Of a DNA stretch of 6,923 bases, positions 1 through 5,903 are shown one piece after another. A program made the translations under genes and the position numbers. The DNA is taken from assembly GCA_045807325.1 (NCBI GenBank), contig JBJMHP010000336.1:1-6923 (forward strand), in the 5' to 3' direction. Origin of the DNA: CALGFH01 sp045807325. GTDB taxonomy: Bacteria; Actinomycetota; CALGFH01. A model generated the notes under the pieces. The model had not been told where the DNA came from and did no database searches. It was given only the letters and a program-made list of their open reading frames with translations. Position 1 is the stretch's first letter. Every line of letters begins with the position of its first letter.

Positions 1-114
1 GAGGAGGACGAGGTACTCGCCCTCCTCGGTCGCCAGGTCGACGCCGTCCACGGCGTGGACGCGCCCGCCCTCGAACTGCTTGACGAGCCCCCGGACCTCG
101 ACGACGACGGTCAC
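1..114 (-). CDS. ABC transporter ATP-binding protein, N-terminal fragment (runs off left edge)
   Basis: The first 38 codons of an ABC-type ATPase, cut by the window edge. Translation from the GTG at 112-114 begins MTVVVEVRGLVKQFEGG and continues through AVDGVDL to EGEYLVLL. This is the usual first beta-strand, aromatic A-loop region (KQF) and second strand of MalK/UgpC- or PotA-like ATPases, and it ends just where the Walker A GPSGxGKT would follow. The reading frame is open to position 1. It starts 13 bp after the stop of the solute-binding protein, with no strong Shine-Dalgarno sequence, so translational coupling is likely. By family it would energise import through a membrane permease pair encoded further left. 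The Walker, signature and regulatory domains lie outside the window, so the subfamily (sugar or polyamine type) cannot be fixed. Confidence 0.8.
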   Translation of the reverse strand, partial: MTVVVEVRGLVKQFEGGRVHAVDGVDLATEEGEYLVLL

Positions 115-127
115 GTCCGGCCGCCGA

Positions 128-1570
128 TCACGTGCCGCCGACCAGGCCGCGGGCCCGCCACTTCTCGAAGATCGGCTTGATCTGGGCCTCGGCCTGGGTG
201 ACGGCCTGCTTGGGGGTGGCCTCGCCGCGGGCCGCCCGGGCGAACATGGTGGGGATCAGGAAGGTCCCGAACACCTCCCCGATGGCGGTGTTGGACGGCC
301 CCGGGTAGCCGATGTTGGTGCTCCACTTGGTGGCGTCCTTGAGGAAGGCCAGCTTGTCGGCCGGCTTGGCCCCGAACGGGTCCTTGGCCAGCCAGCCGTT
401 GAGCTGGGGCACGCGCTCGGCGAAGGCCGGGAAGTCGTACAGCTTGGACGCCCAGGTGGCCGCGGCGAAGTTCTGGGTGTAGTAGAGGAGGAACTCCTTG
501 GCCGCGTCGGTGCCGGTGGCGTACTTGGGGATGATCCAGTTGTAGAGCACGTGCTGGGCGGCGCGGGCGTCGGCCGGGCCGCGCAGGGCCGGGACGAAGC
601 CGACGTCGTCGGCCACCTCGGGGTTGGCTCCCTGGGCGGTACGCCAGGCCGAGATGGAGTTGAGGATGTAGGACAGCTTGCCGGCGATCAGGCCCTGGTT
701 GTTGGAGGCGGGGTTCCAGGAGAAGACCTCGTCGGTCATGGACTGCTTGAACAGCTTGGTCATGAACTCGACGGCGGCCACCGTCTCCGGGGAGTTGATG
801 ACCACCCGCTCGTTCTCGTCCTGCACCGAGGCCCCGAACGACCACATCAGGGCCCGGCCGGCCATGTTGGAGTCGATCTCCTGGGACATGCCGATGCCGA
901 GCTGGGTGTCCTTGGTCTTCTTGATCTCGGCCCCGCCCTGGAGCAGCTCGTCCCAGGTGGTGGGGCCCTTGGGCATGCCCACAGCCGTCCACAGCGAGGT
1001 CCGGTAGTCGCCGGGGTCGGGCACCCAGCCGGGCGAGTAGGCGTAGTAGCGGCCGGTGGCCGGGTTGAAGCTGGACTGCTTGCACAGCTCCAGCTGCTGG
1101 CCCCAGCGCTTGACGGCCTCGTCGGTGACGTCCTTGAGGTCGTTGACGCTCGGCTCGAACTGCGACAGCGGGGCGATGAACTGGATCAGGTCGTGGCCCT
1201 GGCCGGCCTGGATCTCGGCCGAGATCCGGGCCGGGATCTGGACGTTGTCGATGTGGTCGACGGTGACGTTGACCCCGACCTTCTTGCCCCAGTCCTTGGC
1301 GAAGGGGTCGAACCAGCTGTCGTGGCTGGGCACGAAGTGGCTCCACATCAGGATCTTGAGGTCGCCGGAGAGCTTGGACGCCGGCTCGGTGAAGGTGATG
1401 GCCGGCCCCTGGCCCTGGGCCTCCTGGCCGCCGCCCGGGCCGCCACCGCCGGGTTCGCTGGAGCAGGCGGCCATGGCCGCCCCCATGCCGGCGATGCCCA
1501 TCACGCGCAGGAACTGGCGCCGGTCGGGTGTCCACAGGGACGAACGTGGTCGGGATCCACTGTCGGCCAT
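128..1570 (-). CDS. Extracellular solute-binding lipoprotein of an ABC importer, Tat-type signal
   Basis: A 480-residue family 1-like extracellular solute-binding protein that would capture a small solute outside the membrane and deliver it to an ABC permease. The start at 1570 is preferred over an upstream in-frame start at 1624 because AAGGGAGG (1579-1586) sits 8 nt upstream. The N-terminus has a twin-arginine motif (DRRQFLR, residues 16-22), a hydrophobic stretch and a lipobox MAAC with Cys36, then a Gly-rich tether (SSEPGGGGPGGG). This predicts Tat export and lipid anchoring. The mature domain opens with LKILMWSHFVPSHDSWFDPF (71-90), followed by a short helix and AGQGHDLIQF, the usual lobe-1 pattern; the length is normal for the family. 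The ATPase start lies 13 bp downstream, which makes an operon. The ligand cannot be read from sequence: sugar/oligosaccharide and polyamine-type importers are both possible. Confidence 0.93.
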   Translation of the reverse strand: MADSGSRPRSSLWTPDRRQFLRVMGIAGMGAAMAACSSEPGGGGPGGGQEAQGQGPAITFTEPASKLSGDLKILMWSHFVPSHDSWFDPFAKDWGKKVGVNVTVDHIDNVQIPARISAEIQAGQGHDLIQFIAPLSQFEPSVNDLKDVTDEAVKRWGQQLELCKQSSFNPATGRYYAYSPGWVPDPGDYRTSLWTAVGMPKGPTTWDELLQGGAEIKKTKDTQLGIGMSQEIDSNMAGRALMWSFGASVQDENERVVINSPETVAAVEFMTKLFKQSMTDEVFSWNPASNNQGLIAGKLSYILNSISAWRTAQGANPEVADDVGFVPALRGPADARAAQHVLYNWIIPKYATGTDAAKEFLLYYTQNFAAATWASKLYDFPAFAERVPQLNGWLAKDPFGAKPADKLAFLKDATKWSTNIGYPGPSNTAIGEVFGTFLIPTMFARAARGEATPKQAVTQAEAQIKPIFEKWRARGLVGGT

Positions 1571-1652
1571 CTGCACAGCCTCCCTTGGCCTGGGCATAGG
1601 GCGCCGAGGCGCCTCGACGTCCAAAGGAGCGCTTTACCCAGGTTCAGCGCAC
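1571..1652 (-). promoter_or_regulatory. Upstream region of the transporter operon, with ribosome binding site and 12-bp palindrome
   Basis: The 82 bp between the membrane-protein stop and the binding-protein start hold a strong ribosome binding site, AAGGGAGG on the minus strand (1579-1586, 8-nt spacer). They also hold a perfect 12-bp palindrome CGAGGCGCCTCG (1605-1616) and an AGCGCT core at 1628-1633. The palindrome lies about 35-45 bp upstream of the start codon, where a repressor operator could sit. A TTGGAC hexamer lies upstream of the palindrome on the minus strand, but no well-spaced -10 follows it, so I do not assign a promoter. Importer operons are often controlled by a local repressor, but none is encoded in the window. 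Read-through from the membrane-protein gene upstream is also possible. Confidence 0.4.
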
Positions 1653-2726
1653 TTATGCATTTGGAGGACCCCAGACCCCGGCGGGCACGGCCGGCGGCAG
1701 GACCAGCACGCTCAGGCCCAGGCCGCCCAGGCAGGCCATGCCCAGCACCCCGGCCCACAGCTCCGGCGGCCAGGCGACCCCGTAGACCATGGCGTAGGTG
1801 GCCATCCAGGCGCCCCACAGCAGCAGCGGGACCAGCACGGCCACGGCCCGGAACGCCCCCGGCCGGTCGGGGCCGGGCCGCAGCCTGGCCACCAGCACGT
1901 CGGCTGCCAGCCCGCCGGCCACCATGGCCGGGACCAGCGCCCCAAGGGCGAACTCGCGCAGCGAGGTCAGCCCGACCGCACCGGCGCCGGCCACCAGGGC
2001 CACGGTGCCGAAGGACAGGCGCCAGCGGCGGGCCAGCAGCAGGACGGGCGCGACCACGATCAGGTTGGTGACCAGCACGCTGGCCACCCCGACGATGGTC
2101 GTGAGCAGCCCGTCCGGCCCCTCCACCTGGGGCGTCGAGGGGGCCCGGGTGACGAACGCCGACAGGTACTGGAAGAAGAACAGCACCACCGCGGTGGTCA
2201 GGGCGGTCGCCCACAGGGCGGGCAGCAGGGCCGTCGCCGGGGCGCGGGCCGGCAGCTGTGCCGAGGACCAGGCGGAGCGGACCGGGCTGGTCACCATCAG
2301 CAGGCCGCCGCTCAGCAGCAGCAGGTGGGAGGGGCTGAGCAGGGCGGCCACGCCGACCTCGACCCCGAACAGGGTGTGCCAGGCGCCGTCGGCGACCCCA
2401 CCGACCACGAACATGGCCATCCCGACCAGCCCGAGCCCGTAGCCGGCCGGGACCAGGGCGGGGTCGAGGCGGCCGCCGCGCTGGAAGCGGGCCACCAGGC
2501 GGGCCAGCACGACCGCCGACACCAGGAAGCCGGCGTAGAAGATCGCGTGCCAGGGGCTGAAGAAGGTCTCCAGCCCCGGCTGGTTGACGTGCGCCCAGCC
2601 GTCAAGGAACAGGCCGGCGACCACCCAGGTGCCGAGCAGGGCCGCGGCCAGGTCGTCGCCCCAGCCGGCCCGGGGCCGGCCGCCGGTGGCGGCCCCGCCG
2701 GCCGCGGCCGTCCAGACGCTCGCCAT
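1653..2726 (-). CDS. Polytopic integral membrane protein of unknown function with histidine motifs
   Basis: A 357-residue protein of about nine or ten membrane segments, roughly at 25-45, 58-80, 92-114, 131-148, 166-191, 207-232, 239-256, 259-281, 292-317 and 322-345. I do not recognise a named family. The ATG at 2726 is preferred over a TTG at 2753 because GGGAGG (2733-2738) lies 6 nt upstream. Four motifs place histidines at the ends of the first four segments: DGWAH (His46), SPWH (His60), DGAWH (His117) and SPSH (His134), with acidic residues Asp42, Glu53, Asp113 and Glu123 close by. The second half has no such His cluster. The pattern could bind a metal or haem, or carry protons; this is inference. 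There is no signal peptide beyond the first segment. It lies 82 bp upstream of the transporter operon and is divergent from the Nudix gene, and neither neighbour suggests a role. Confidence 0.85.
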   Translation of the reverse strand: MASVWTAAAGGAATGGRPRAGWGDDLAAALLGTWVVAGLFLDGWAHVNQPGLETFFSPWHAIFYAGFLVSAVVLARLVARFQRGGRLDPALVPAGYGLGLVGMAMFVVGGVADGAWHTLFGVEVGVAALLSPSHLLLLSGGLLMVTSPVRSAWSSAQLPARAPATALLPALWATALTTAVVLFFFQYLSAFVTRAPSTPQVEGPDGLLTTIVGVASVLVTNLIVVAPVLLLARRWRLSFGTVALVAGAGAVGLTSLREFALGALVPAMVAGGLAADVLVARLRPGPDRPGAFRAVAVLVPLLLWGAWMATYAMVYGVAWPPELWAGVLGMACLGGLGLSVLVLPPAVPAGVWGPPNA

Positions 2727-2763
2727 GGGTCGCCTCCCGCGGGGAATCGGCAACGCTCACTGC

Positions 2764-2793
2764 ATTGATGCGCGCCGGCCCGGGAACGGTCAA
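2764..2793 (-). promoter_or_regulatory. Candidate promoter for the membrane-protein gene
   Basis: On the minus strand TTGACC (2788-2793) is followed after 18 bp by ATCAAT (2764-2769). The -35 matches five of six consensus bases; the -10 is poor. Transcription would start near 2757, giving a leader of about 30 nt before the ATG at 2726 with its GGGAGG ribosome binding site. The -35 lies only 9 bp from the Nudix start codon on the other strand, so the two divergent genes share a 76-bp control region. Confidence 0.33.
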
Positions 2794-2802
2794 CCTGGAG
2801 CG

Positions 2803-3270
2803 ATGGCCAGGCGTAGCGCGGGGATCCTGCTCTACCGTCGACGCGACGGCGGCGTCGAGGTGCTGCTGGTGCATCCCGGCGGCCCGCTGTGGGCCAGGCG
2901 GGACGCCGGCGCCTGGTCGATCCCCAAGGGCGAGTACGGCGAAGGCGAGGACCCGGCGGCGGTCGCCCTGCGGGAGTTCGAGGAGGAGACGGGCCAGCGG
3001 CCCCCCGAGGCCGCGCTGCTCCCCCTGGGCGCGGTCCGCCAGCGGGGCGGCAAGGTCGTCACCGCCTGGGCGGCGCCCGGCGACCTCGACCCGGCCGCGG
3101 TCACCAGCAACACCTTCATGCTGGAGTGGCCGCCCCGCTCCGGCACCCGCCGGGAGTTCCCCGAAGTCGACCGGGCGGGCTGGTTCGACCCGGCCACGGC
3201 CAAGGAGAAGCTGCTGGCCGCCCAGGCCGAGCTGGTCGACCGGCTGCTGGCCGCCCTCGACCGGGACTGA
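2803..3270 (+). CDS. Nudix hydrolase (COG4119-like predicted NTP pyrophosphohydrolase)
   Basis: A 155-residue single-domain Nudix protein, predicted to cleave a nucleoside diphosphate linked to another group using Mg2+ or Mn2+. The Nudix box lies at residues 43-65 and fits G-x5-E-x7-REUxEExG: Gly43, Glu49 and REFEEETG (57-64). The final hydrophobic position is Gln65. The start MARRSAGILLYRR, then VEVLLVHPGGPLWARRD and AGAWSIPKG before the box, and SNTFMLEWPPRSG and FPEVDRAGWF after it, match my memory of the COG4119 branch; the true substrate of that branch is unknown to me. The ATG at 2803 is chosen because the conserved first strand begins there; the open frame reaches further upstream but that part lies over the divergent gene. 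The nearest GGAG (2797-2800) is only 2 nt from the ATG, so initiation may be weak or leaderless. It appears monocistronic. Confidence 0.93.
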   Translation: MARRSAGILLYRRRDGGVEVLLVHPGGPLWARRDAGAWSIPKGEYGEGEDPAAVALREFEEETGQRPPEAALLPLGAVRQRGGKVVTAWAAPGDLDPAAVTSNTFMLEWPPRSGTRREFPEVDRAGWFDPATAKEKLLAAQAELVDRLLAALDRD

Positions 3271-3522
3271 GGGCCGCTCAGCGCATGGCCGGCGCGAGGG
3301 CGCGCGGGGTGAGCACCTCCGCCGGCACCGGCCGGGGGGTGTGGACAACGCCGCGCACCCCAACCCGGGATCGGCTACGCTCCCCCACCGGGGACTCGGC
3401 AGCGGCCCGGGTGGCTGTGGCGCGGCCCCCGCGCCGAGCGGGCGTGGGATGGAGCGGGTGCGGCACGGCTGGGGAACTTGGCGTGGGACCGGGAGGTTCT
3501 GGCAGGTGGCTGGAGGGATGGC
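3271..3522. other. 252-bp intergenic region before the cyclic-nucleotide-binding gene
   Basis: No gene is supported here. A 62-codon minus-strand frame (3278-3466) is open but has no recognisable content. Visible elements are a small CTGAG/CTCAG inverted repeat over the Nudix stop (3267-3281), a TACGCT hexamer (3376-3381) that could be a -10 but has no convincing -35, a GC hairpin at 3419-3435, and a run of G-tracts from 3440 to 3496 on the plus strand. The ribosome binding site GGAGG of the next gene is at 3512-3516. Any promoter for that gene should lie in this stretch. Confidence 0.5.
3419..3435 (+). repeat. GC-rich hairpin upstream of the cyclic-nucleotide-binding gene
   Basis: GGCGCGG (3419-3425) and CCGCGCC (3429-3435) form a perfect 7-bp stem with a 3-nt CCC loop. 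There is no T-tract after it, so it is not a classical terminator. It lies about 90 bp before the next start codon and directly before a G-rich stretch, so it could end Nudix transcription, shape the leader of the next mRNA, or mean nothing in such GC-rich DNA. Confidence 0.35.
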
Positions 3523-3963
3523 ATGGACGAGGTGATGGTTGGGCTCGCGGCGCTGGAGCGGACGCCGCTGTTCGCGGGGCTCGGCCGCGAGCACCTCGAG
3601 GAGGTCCTCCGGGTCGGGCGCCGGGTGTCGTTCGACACCGGCCAGGCCATCGTGGAGCGGGGCGACCCCGGCGACGCCATGTACATCATGGTCAGCGGGG
3701 CGGCCGAGGTGGACGTGGGCGGCCGCTTCCACCGGCTGGAGCGGGGCGACTTCTTCGGCGAGATGGCGGTGCTGGCCGGCAAGCCGCGCGAGGCCACGGT
3801 CAAGGCGGTGGAGCCGGTGGAGGCCCTGCGCATCCCCGCCGACGACTTCCAGGCGTTCCTGCTCGAGCATCCCCAGATCGCCCTGGGCATGCTCCAGAGC
3901 CTGGTCGAGCGCCTGCGGGAGGTGCAGGACCGCCTCGACACCTGGATCGGCGGCGTCTGGTAG
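3523..3963 (+). CDS. Stand-alone cyclic-nucleotide-binding domain protein (CRP/CAP_ED fold)
   Basis: A 146-residue protein that is almost entirely one cyclic-nucleotide-binding domain (residues about 8-122). LERTPLFAGLGREHLEEVL is the lead-in helix, GQAIVERGDPGDAMYIMVSG the first half of the beta-roll, and GDFFGEMAVLAGKPREATVK (75-94) the phosphate-binding cassette. In the cassette FGE (78-80) and Arg89 are the residues expected to hold the ribose and cyclic phosphate, so ligand binding looks intact. After the domain there is only a C-terminal helix (122-141), with no DNA-binding helix-turn-helix, kinase or channel part, so it is not a CRP-type transcription factor. It probably acts through a partner protein. 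The ATG at 3523 is chosen over a TTG at 3478 because GGAGG (3512-3516) lies 6 nt upstream. It converges on the polymerase gene. A predicted adenylate cyclase ends 2.7 kb to the right. Confidence 0.93.
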   Translation: MDEVMVGLAALERTPLFAGLGREHLEEVLRVGRRVSFDTGQAIVERGDPGDAMYIMVSGAAEVDVGGRFHRLERGDFFGEMAVLAGKPREATVKAVEPVEALRIPADDFQAFLLEHPQIALGMLQSLVERLREVQDRLDTWIGGVW

Positions 3964-3969
3964 CCGCCG
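3948..3969. terminator. Possible bidirectional terminator hairpin between convergent genes
   Basis: CGGCGGC (3948-3954) and GCCGCCG (3963-3969) form a perfect 7-bp stem with an 8-nt loop that spans the stop codon of the cyclic-nucleotide-binding gene. It lies in the gap before the convergent polymerase stop, where a terminator is expected. There is no T-tract on either strand, and GCC/GGC repeats are common in this DNA, so the call is weak. Confidence 0.3.
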
Positions 3970-3972
3970 GCG

Positions 3973-5682
3973 TCACTTGGCGTCGGCGTAGCAGTCGACC
4001 ACGGCCACGGCCAGCGGGAACCGGACGCTGGTGTCGCCGAAGACCAGCCGGCCGCTCTCGTCGGCGGCCTCACCCAGGACCCCGGCGACCCGGTCGGCGT
4101 CGGCCCGCGGGCAGTGCACCACCACCTCGTCGTGCTGGAAGAAGACCAGGTGGGGGCCGGTCGGCCGGTCCGGCCGCCCGGGGTCGCCGAGCCGGCGGCG
4201 CACCGCCGCCAGCAGGACCAGGGCCCAGTCGGCGGCGCTGGCCTGGACCACGAAATTGCGGGTGAAGCGGCCCCGGTCGCGGGCCGCCCGCCGGGCCCGC
4301 CCTCCGGCCTCGGCGTCCGGGTCGGCCCCGCCGGCCCGTTCGGTGGCGGCCAGCCAGCCCGAGGAGGGCGCCGGGCATGTCCTGCCCAGGCGCGAGCGGA
4401 CCAGCCCGCCCTCCTCGCCGGCCCTGGCCGCCGCCTCCACGTAGCCCACGGCGGCCGGGAACCGCCGCCGCAGCACCGTCATCAGCTGGCCCACGTCGCC
4501 GCCGTACATGGCGGCCAGCAGGGCGGTCTTGGCCCGCGCCCGGTCGCCGGCGAACGCGTCGGCGGCCAGGGCGGCGTACAGGTCGCCGCCGGCGGCCGCC
4601 TGAGCCAGCCCGTCGTCACCCGACAGGGCGGCCAGCACCCGGGGCTCGAGCTGGCTGGCGTCGGCGACCACGAACGTCCAGCCGGGGTCGGCCACGACCG
4701 CCCGACGCAGGGCGTGGGGGATCTGGAGGGCGCCGCCGCCCCGGGTCGCCCAGCGGCCCGACACCACCCCGCCGGGCACGTACTCGGGCCGGAACCGGGC
4801 GCCGGCCACCCAGGCGTCCAGCCAGGTCCAGCCGTAGGCGGCATGCAGCCGCGACAGCTCCTTGTAGGCCAGCAGCAGCGGCACGGCCGGGTGGTCGACG
4901 CCCCGCAGCACATGCGAGCGGGTCGAGGGCAGCGGCGTGCCGGCGGCGGCGAAGGCCTTCAGCACCTGGGCGGGCGAGTCGGGGTTGAGGCGCTGGCCGC
5001 CGAAGGCCTCCCCGATCCGGGCGGCCAGCTCCGTCAGCCGCCGCGGAGCCGTCCCGGCCCGCGGCCTCGGCCCGAGCAGCTCGGTCAGCACGGCGTCGTG
5101 CACCCCTGGCCGCCACGGCAGCCCGGCCGCGGCCATCTCGGCCGCCGCCAGGGCCCCCGCCGACTCGGCCGCCACCAGCAGCCCAAGGCCAGCCGGCCAG
5201 CCCCCCGACCCGCCGGCTCCCGGCCCGCCGGCCAGCCGTCGCTGCTGGGCGGCGTGGACGGCCACCACCCCCGCCAGCAGCTCCGCCCCCTCGGGGAGGC
5301 CGAGCAGGTCATGGTCGAACAGGGCCGGCTGGCCGGCCCGGGCCGCGCGGGCGGTATCGTCTGGGACCGGGCGGCCCTCGAGGCGGGCCCAGGCCGCGGG
5401 GAACGAGCGGGGCTCGCCCCAGCGGCCGTCGGCGGCGAGCAGGATTCCCTCGGTCAGGCTCAGGTCGTGGCAGCGGTCGACCCGCACCCCGGACCGCAGC
5501 AGCTGCGGGTAGAGCTCGGCGGTGGCCGTCCACACCCAGCGCGGCCGTTCGGCCCGCTCCCGCTCGGCCACCGCCGGGGCGAGGTCCCGCACCGGCTCCG
5601 GCGACCCCTGGGGCGTGCCCTCCTCGGCGAGGGCCTGCAGCAGCCCCCCGCCCTCGGCTCCGACCACGACCGCGACCCGCAT
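3973..5682 (-). CDS. DNA polymerase I-like family A polymerase (annotated in actinobacteria as bifunctional 3'-5' exonuclease/DNA polymerase)
   Basis: A 569-residue family A DNA polymerase without a 5' nuclease domain. The palm/fingers half is complete. Motif A is DASQLEPR (341-348) with catalytic Asp341 and steric-gate Glu346. Motif B is the O-helix from Arg381 through Lys385 to Tyr393-Gly394. NFVVQASAAD (476-485) matches the usual NxxxQGxAAD, and motif C is QHDE (516-519) with Asp518 and Glu519. The thumb lies near 236-290. At the O-helix position of Taq Phe667 (Lys+4) there is Leu389. The N-terminal third keeps exonuclease-like pieces (RWVW near 48-51, RCHDLSLTEGILL near 70-82), but I see no Exo I DxE, no Exo II NxxxD and no Exo III YxxxD, so proofreading is probably lost. 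It may act in repair or lesion synthesis (inference). The start at 5682 gives a natural MRVAVVV strand; its ribosome binding site is weak. It is apparently monocistronic, convergent with its left neighbour and divergent from the VOC gene. Confidence 0.93.
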   Translation of the reverse strand: MRVAVVVGAEGGGLLQALAEEGTPQGSPEPVRDLAPAVAERERAERPRWVWTATAELYPQLLRSGVRVDRCHDLSLTEGILLAADGRWGEPRSFPAAWARLEGRPVPDDTARAARAGQPALFDHDLLGLPEGAELLAGVVAVHAAQQRRLAGGPGAGGSGGWPAGLGLLVAAESAGALAAAEMAAAGLPWRPGVHDAVLTELLGPRPRAGTAPRRLTELAARIGEAFGGQRLNPDSPAQVLKAFAAAGTPLPSTRSHVLRGVDHPAVPLLLAYKELSRLHAAYGWTWLDAWVAGARFRPEYVPGGVVSGRWATRGGGALQIPHALRRAVVADPGWTFVVADASQLEPRVLAALSGDDGLAQAAAGGDLYAALAADAFAGDRARAKTALLAAMYGGDVGQLMTVLRRRFPAAVGYVEAAARAGEEGGLVRSRLGRTCPAPSSGWLAATERAGGADPDAEAGGRARRAARDRGRFTRNFVVQASAADWALVLLAAVRRRLGDPGRPDRPTGPHLVFFQHDEVVVHCPRADADRVAGVLGEAADESGRLVFGDTSVRFPLAVAVVDCYADAK

Positions 5683-5903
5683 CGCCGGCCAGTCTGCCCG
5701 CCCCCAGCGACAATCCGCTCCAGGGGCAGCCGACGGTCAGTGCTCGGGGACCAGCCGCCGCAGCAGGGGCTCGGCGGCGCATCCTCCACCGTCGTCGTGG
5801 GGGGATGGGAGACTCCAGGCGTTGCCATGGTGGTCTGATCGAACACCGGCCGGCATGGGTTGAGCCACCCCCGCGACCAGGACCCGGACGGGAGGAGCAC
5901 ACG
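5683..5903. promoter_or_regulatory. Divergent control region of the polymerase and VOC genes
   Basis: A 221-bp gap between two divergent start codons, with no gene seen. On the plus side the VOC gene has a strong ribosome binding site, GGAGGAG (5891-5897), 6 nt from its ATG; on the minus side the polymerase has only a weak one. A 7-bp inverted repeat, GCCGCCG (5754-5760) and CGGCGGC (5772-5778) with an 11-nt loop, lies near the polymerase side. TTGCCA (5822-5827) resembles a -35 element but lacks a -10 at the right distance, so no promoter is assigned. Confidence 0.4.

Noticed and set aside
80..2071. 663-codon open frame on the plus strand across the binding-protein and membrane-protein genes
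   Set aside because: It is antisense to two well-supported genes, its product is a low-complexity Gly/Val/Leu/Arg/Pro mix, and such long shadow frames are normal in very GC-rich DNA.
1056..2768. 570-codon open frame on the plus strand
   Set aside because: It overlaps the same two minus-strand genes; its Gln/Gly/His/Pro-rich product has no recognisable domain.
3278..3466. Possible 62-residue minus-strand protein in the 252-bp gap
   Set aside because: There is no good ribosome binding site, no recognisable content and Arg/Pro/Ala-rich composition typical of chance frames here.
2602..3870. 422-codon minus-strand frame spanning the Nudix and cyclic-nucleotide-binding genes
   Set aside because: It is antisense to two genes with clear motifs, and its product shows no domain.
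5754..5778. GCCGCCG/CGGCGGC inverted repeat as an operator or terminator
   Set aside because: It is a trinucleotide-type repeat with an 11-nt loop, common by chance at this GC content and not placed at a clear functional position.
4114..5838. 574-codon plus-strand frame opposite the polymerase
   Set aside because: It is the complement of a gene carrying all three polymerase motifs; the translation is low-complexity.
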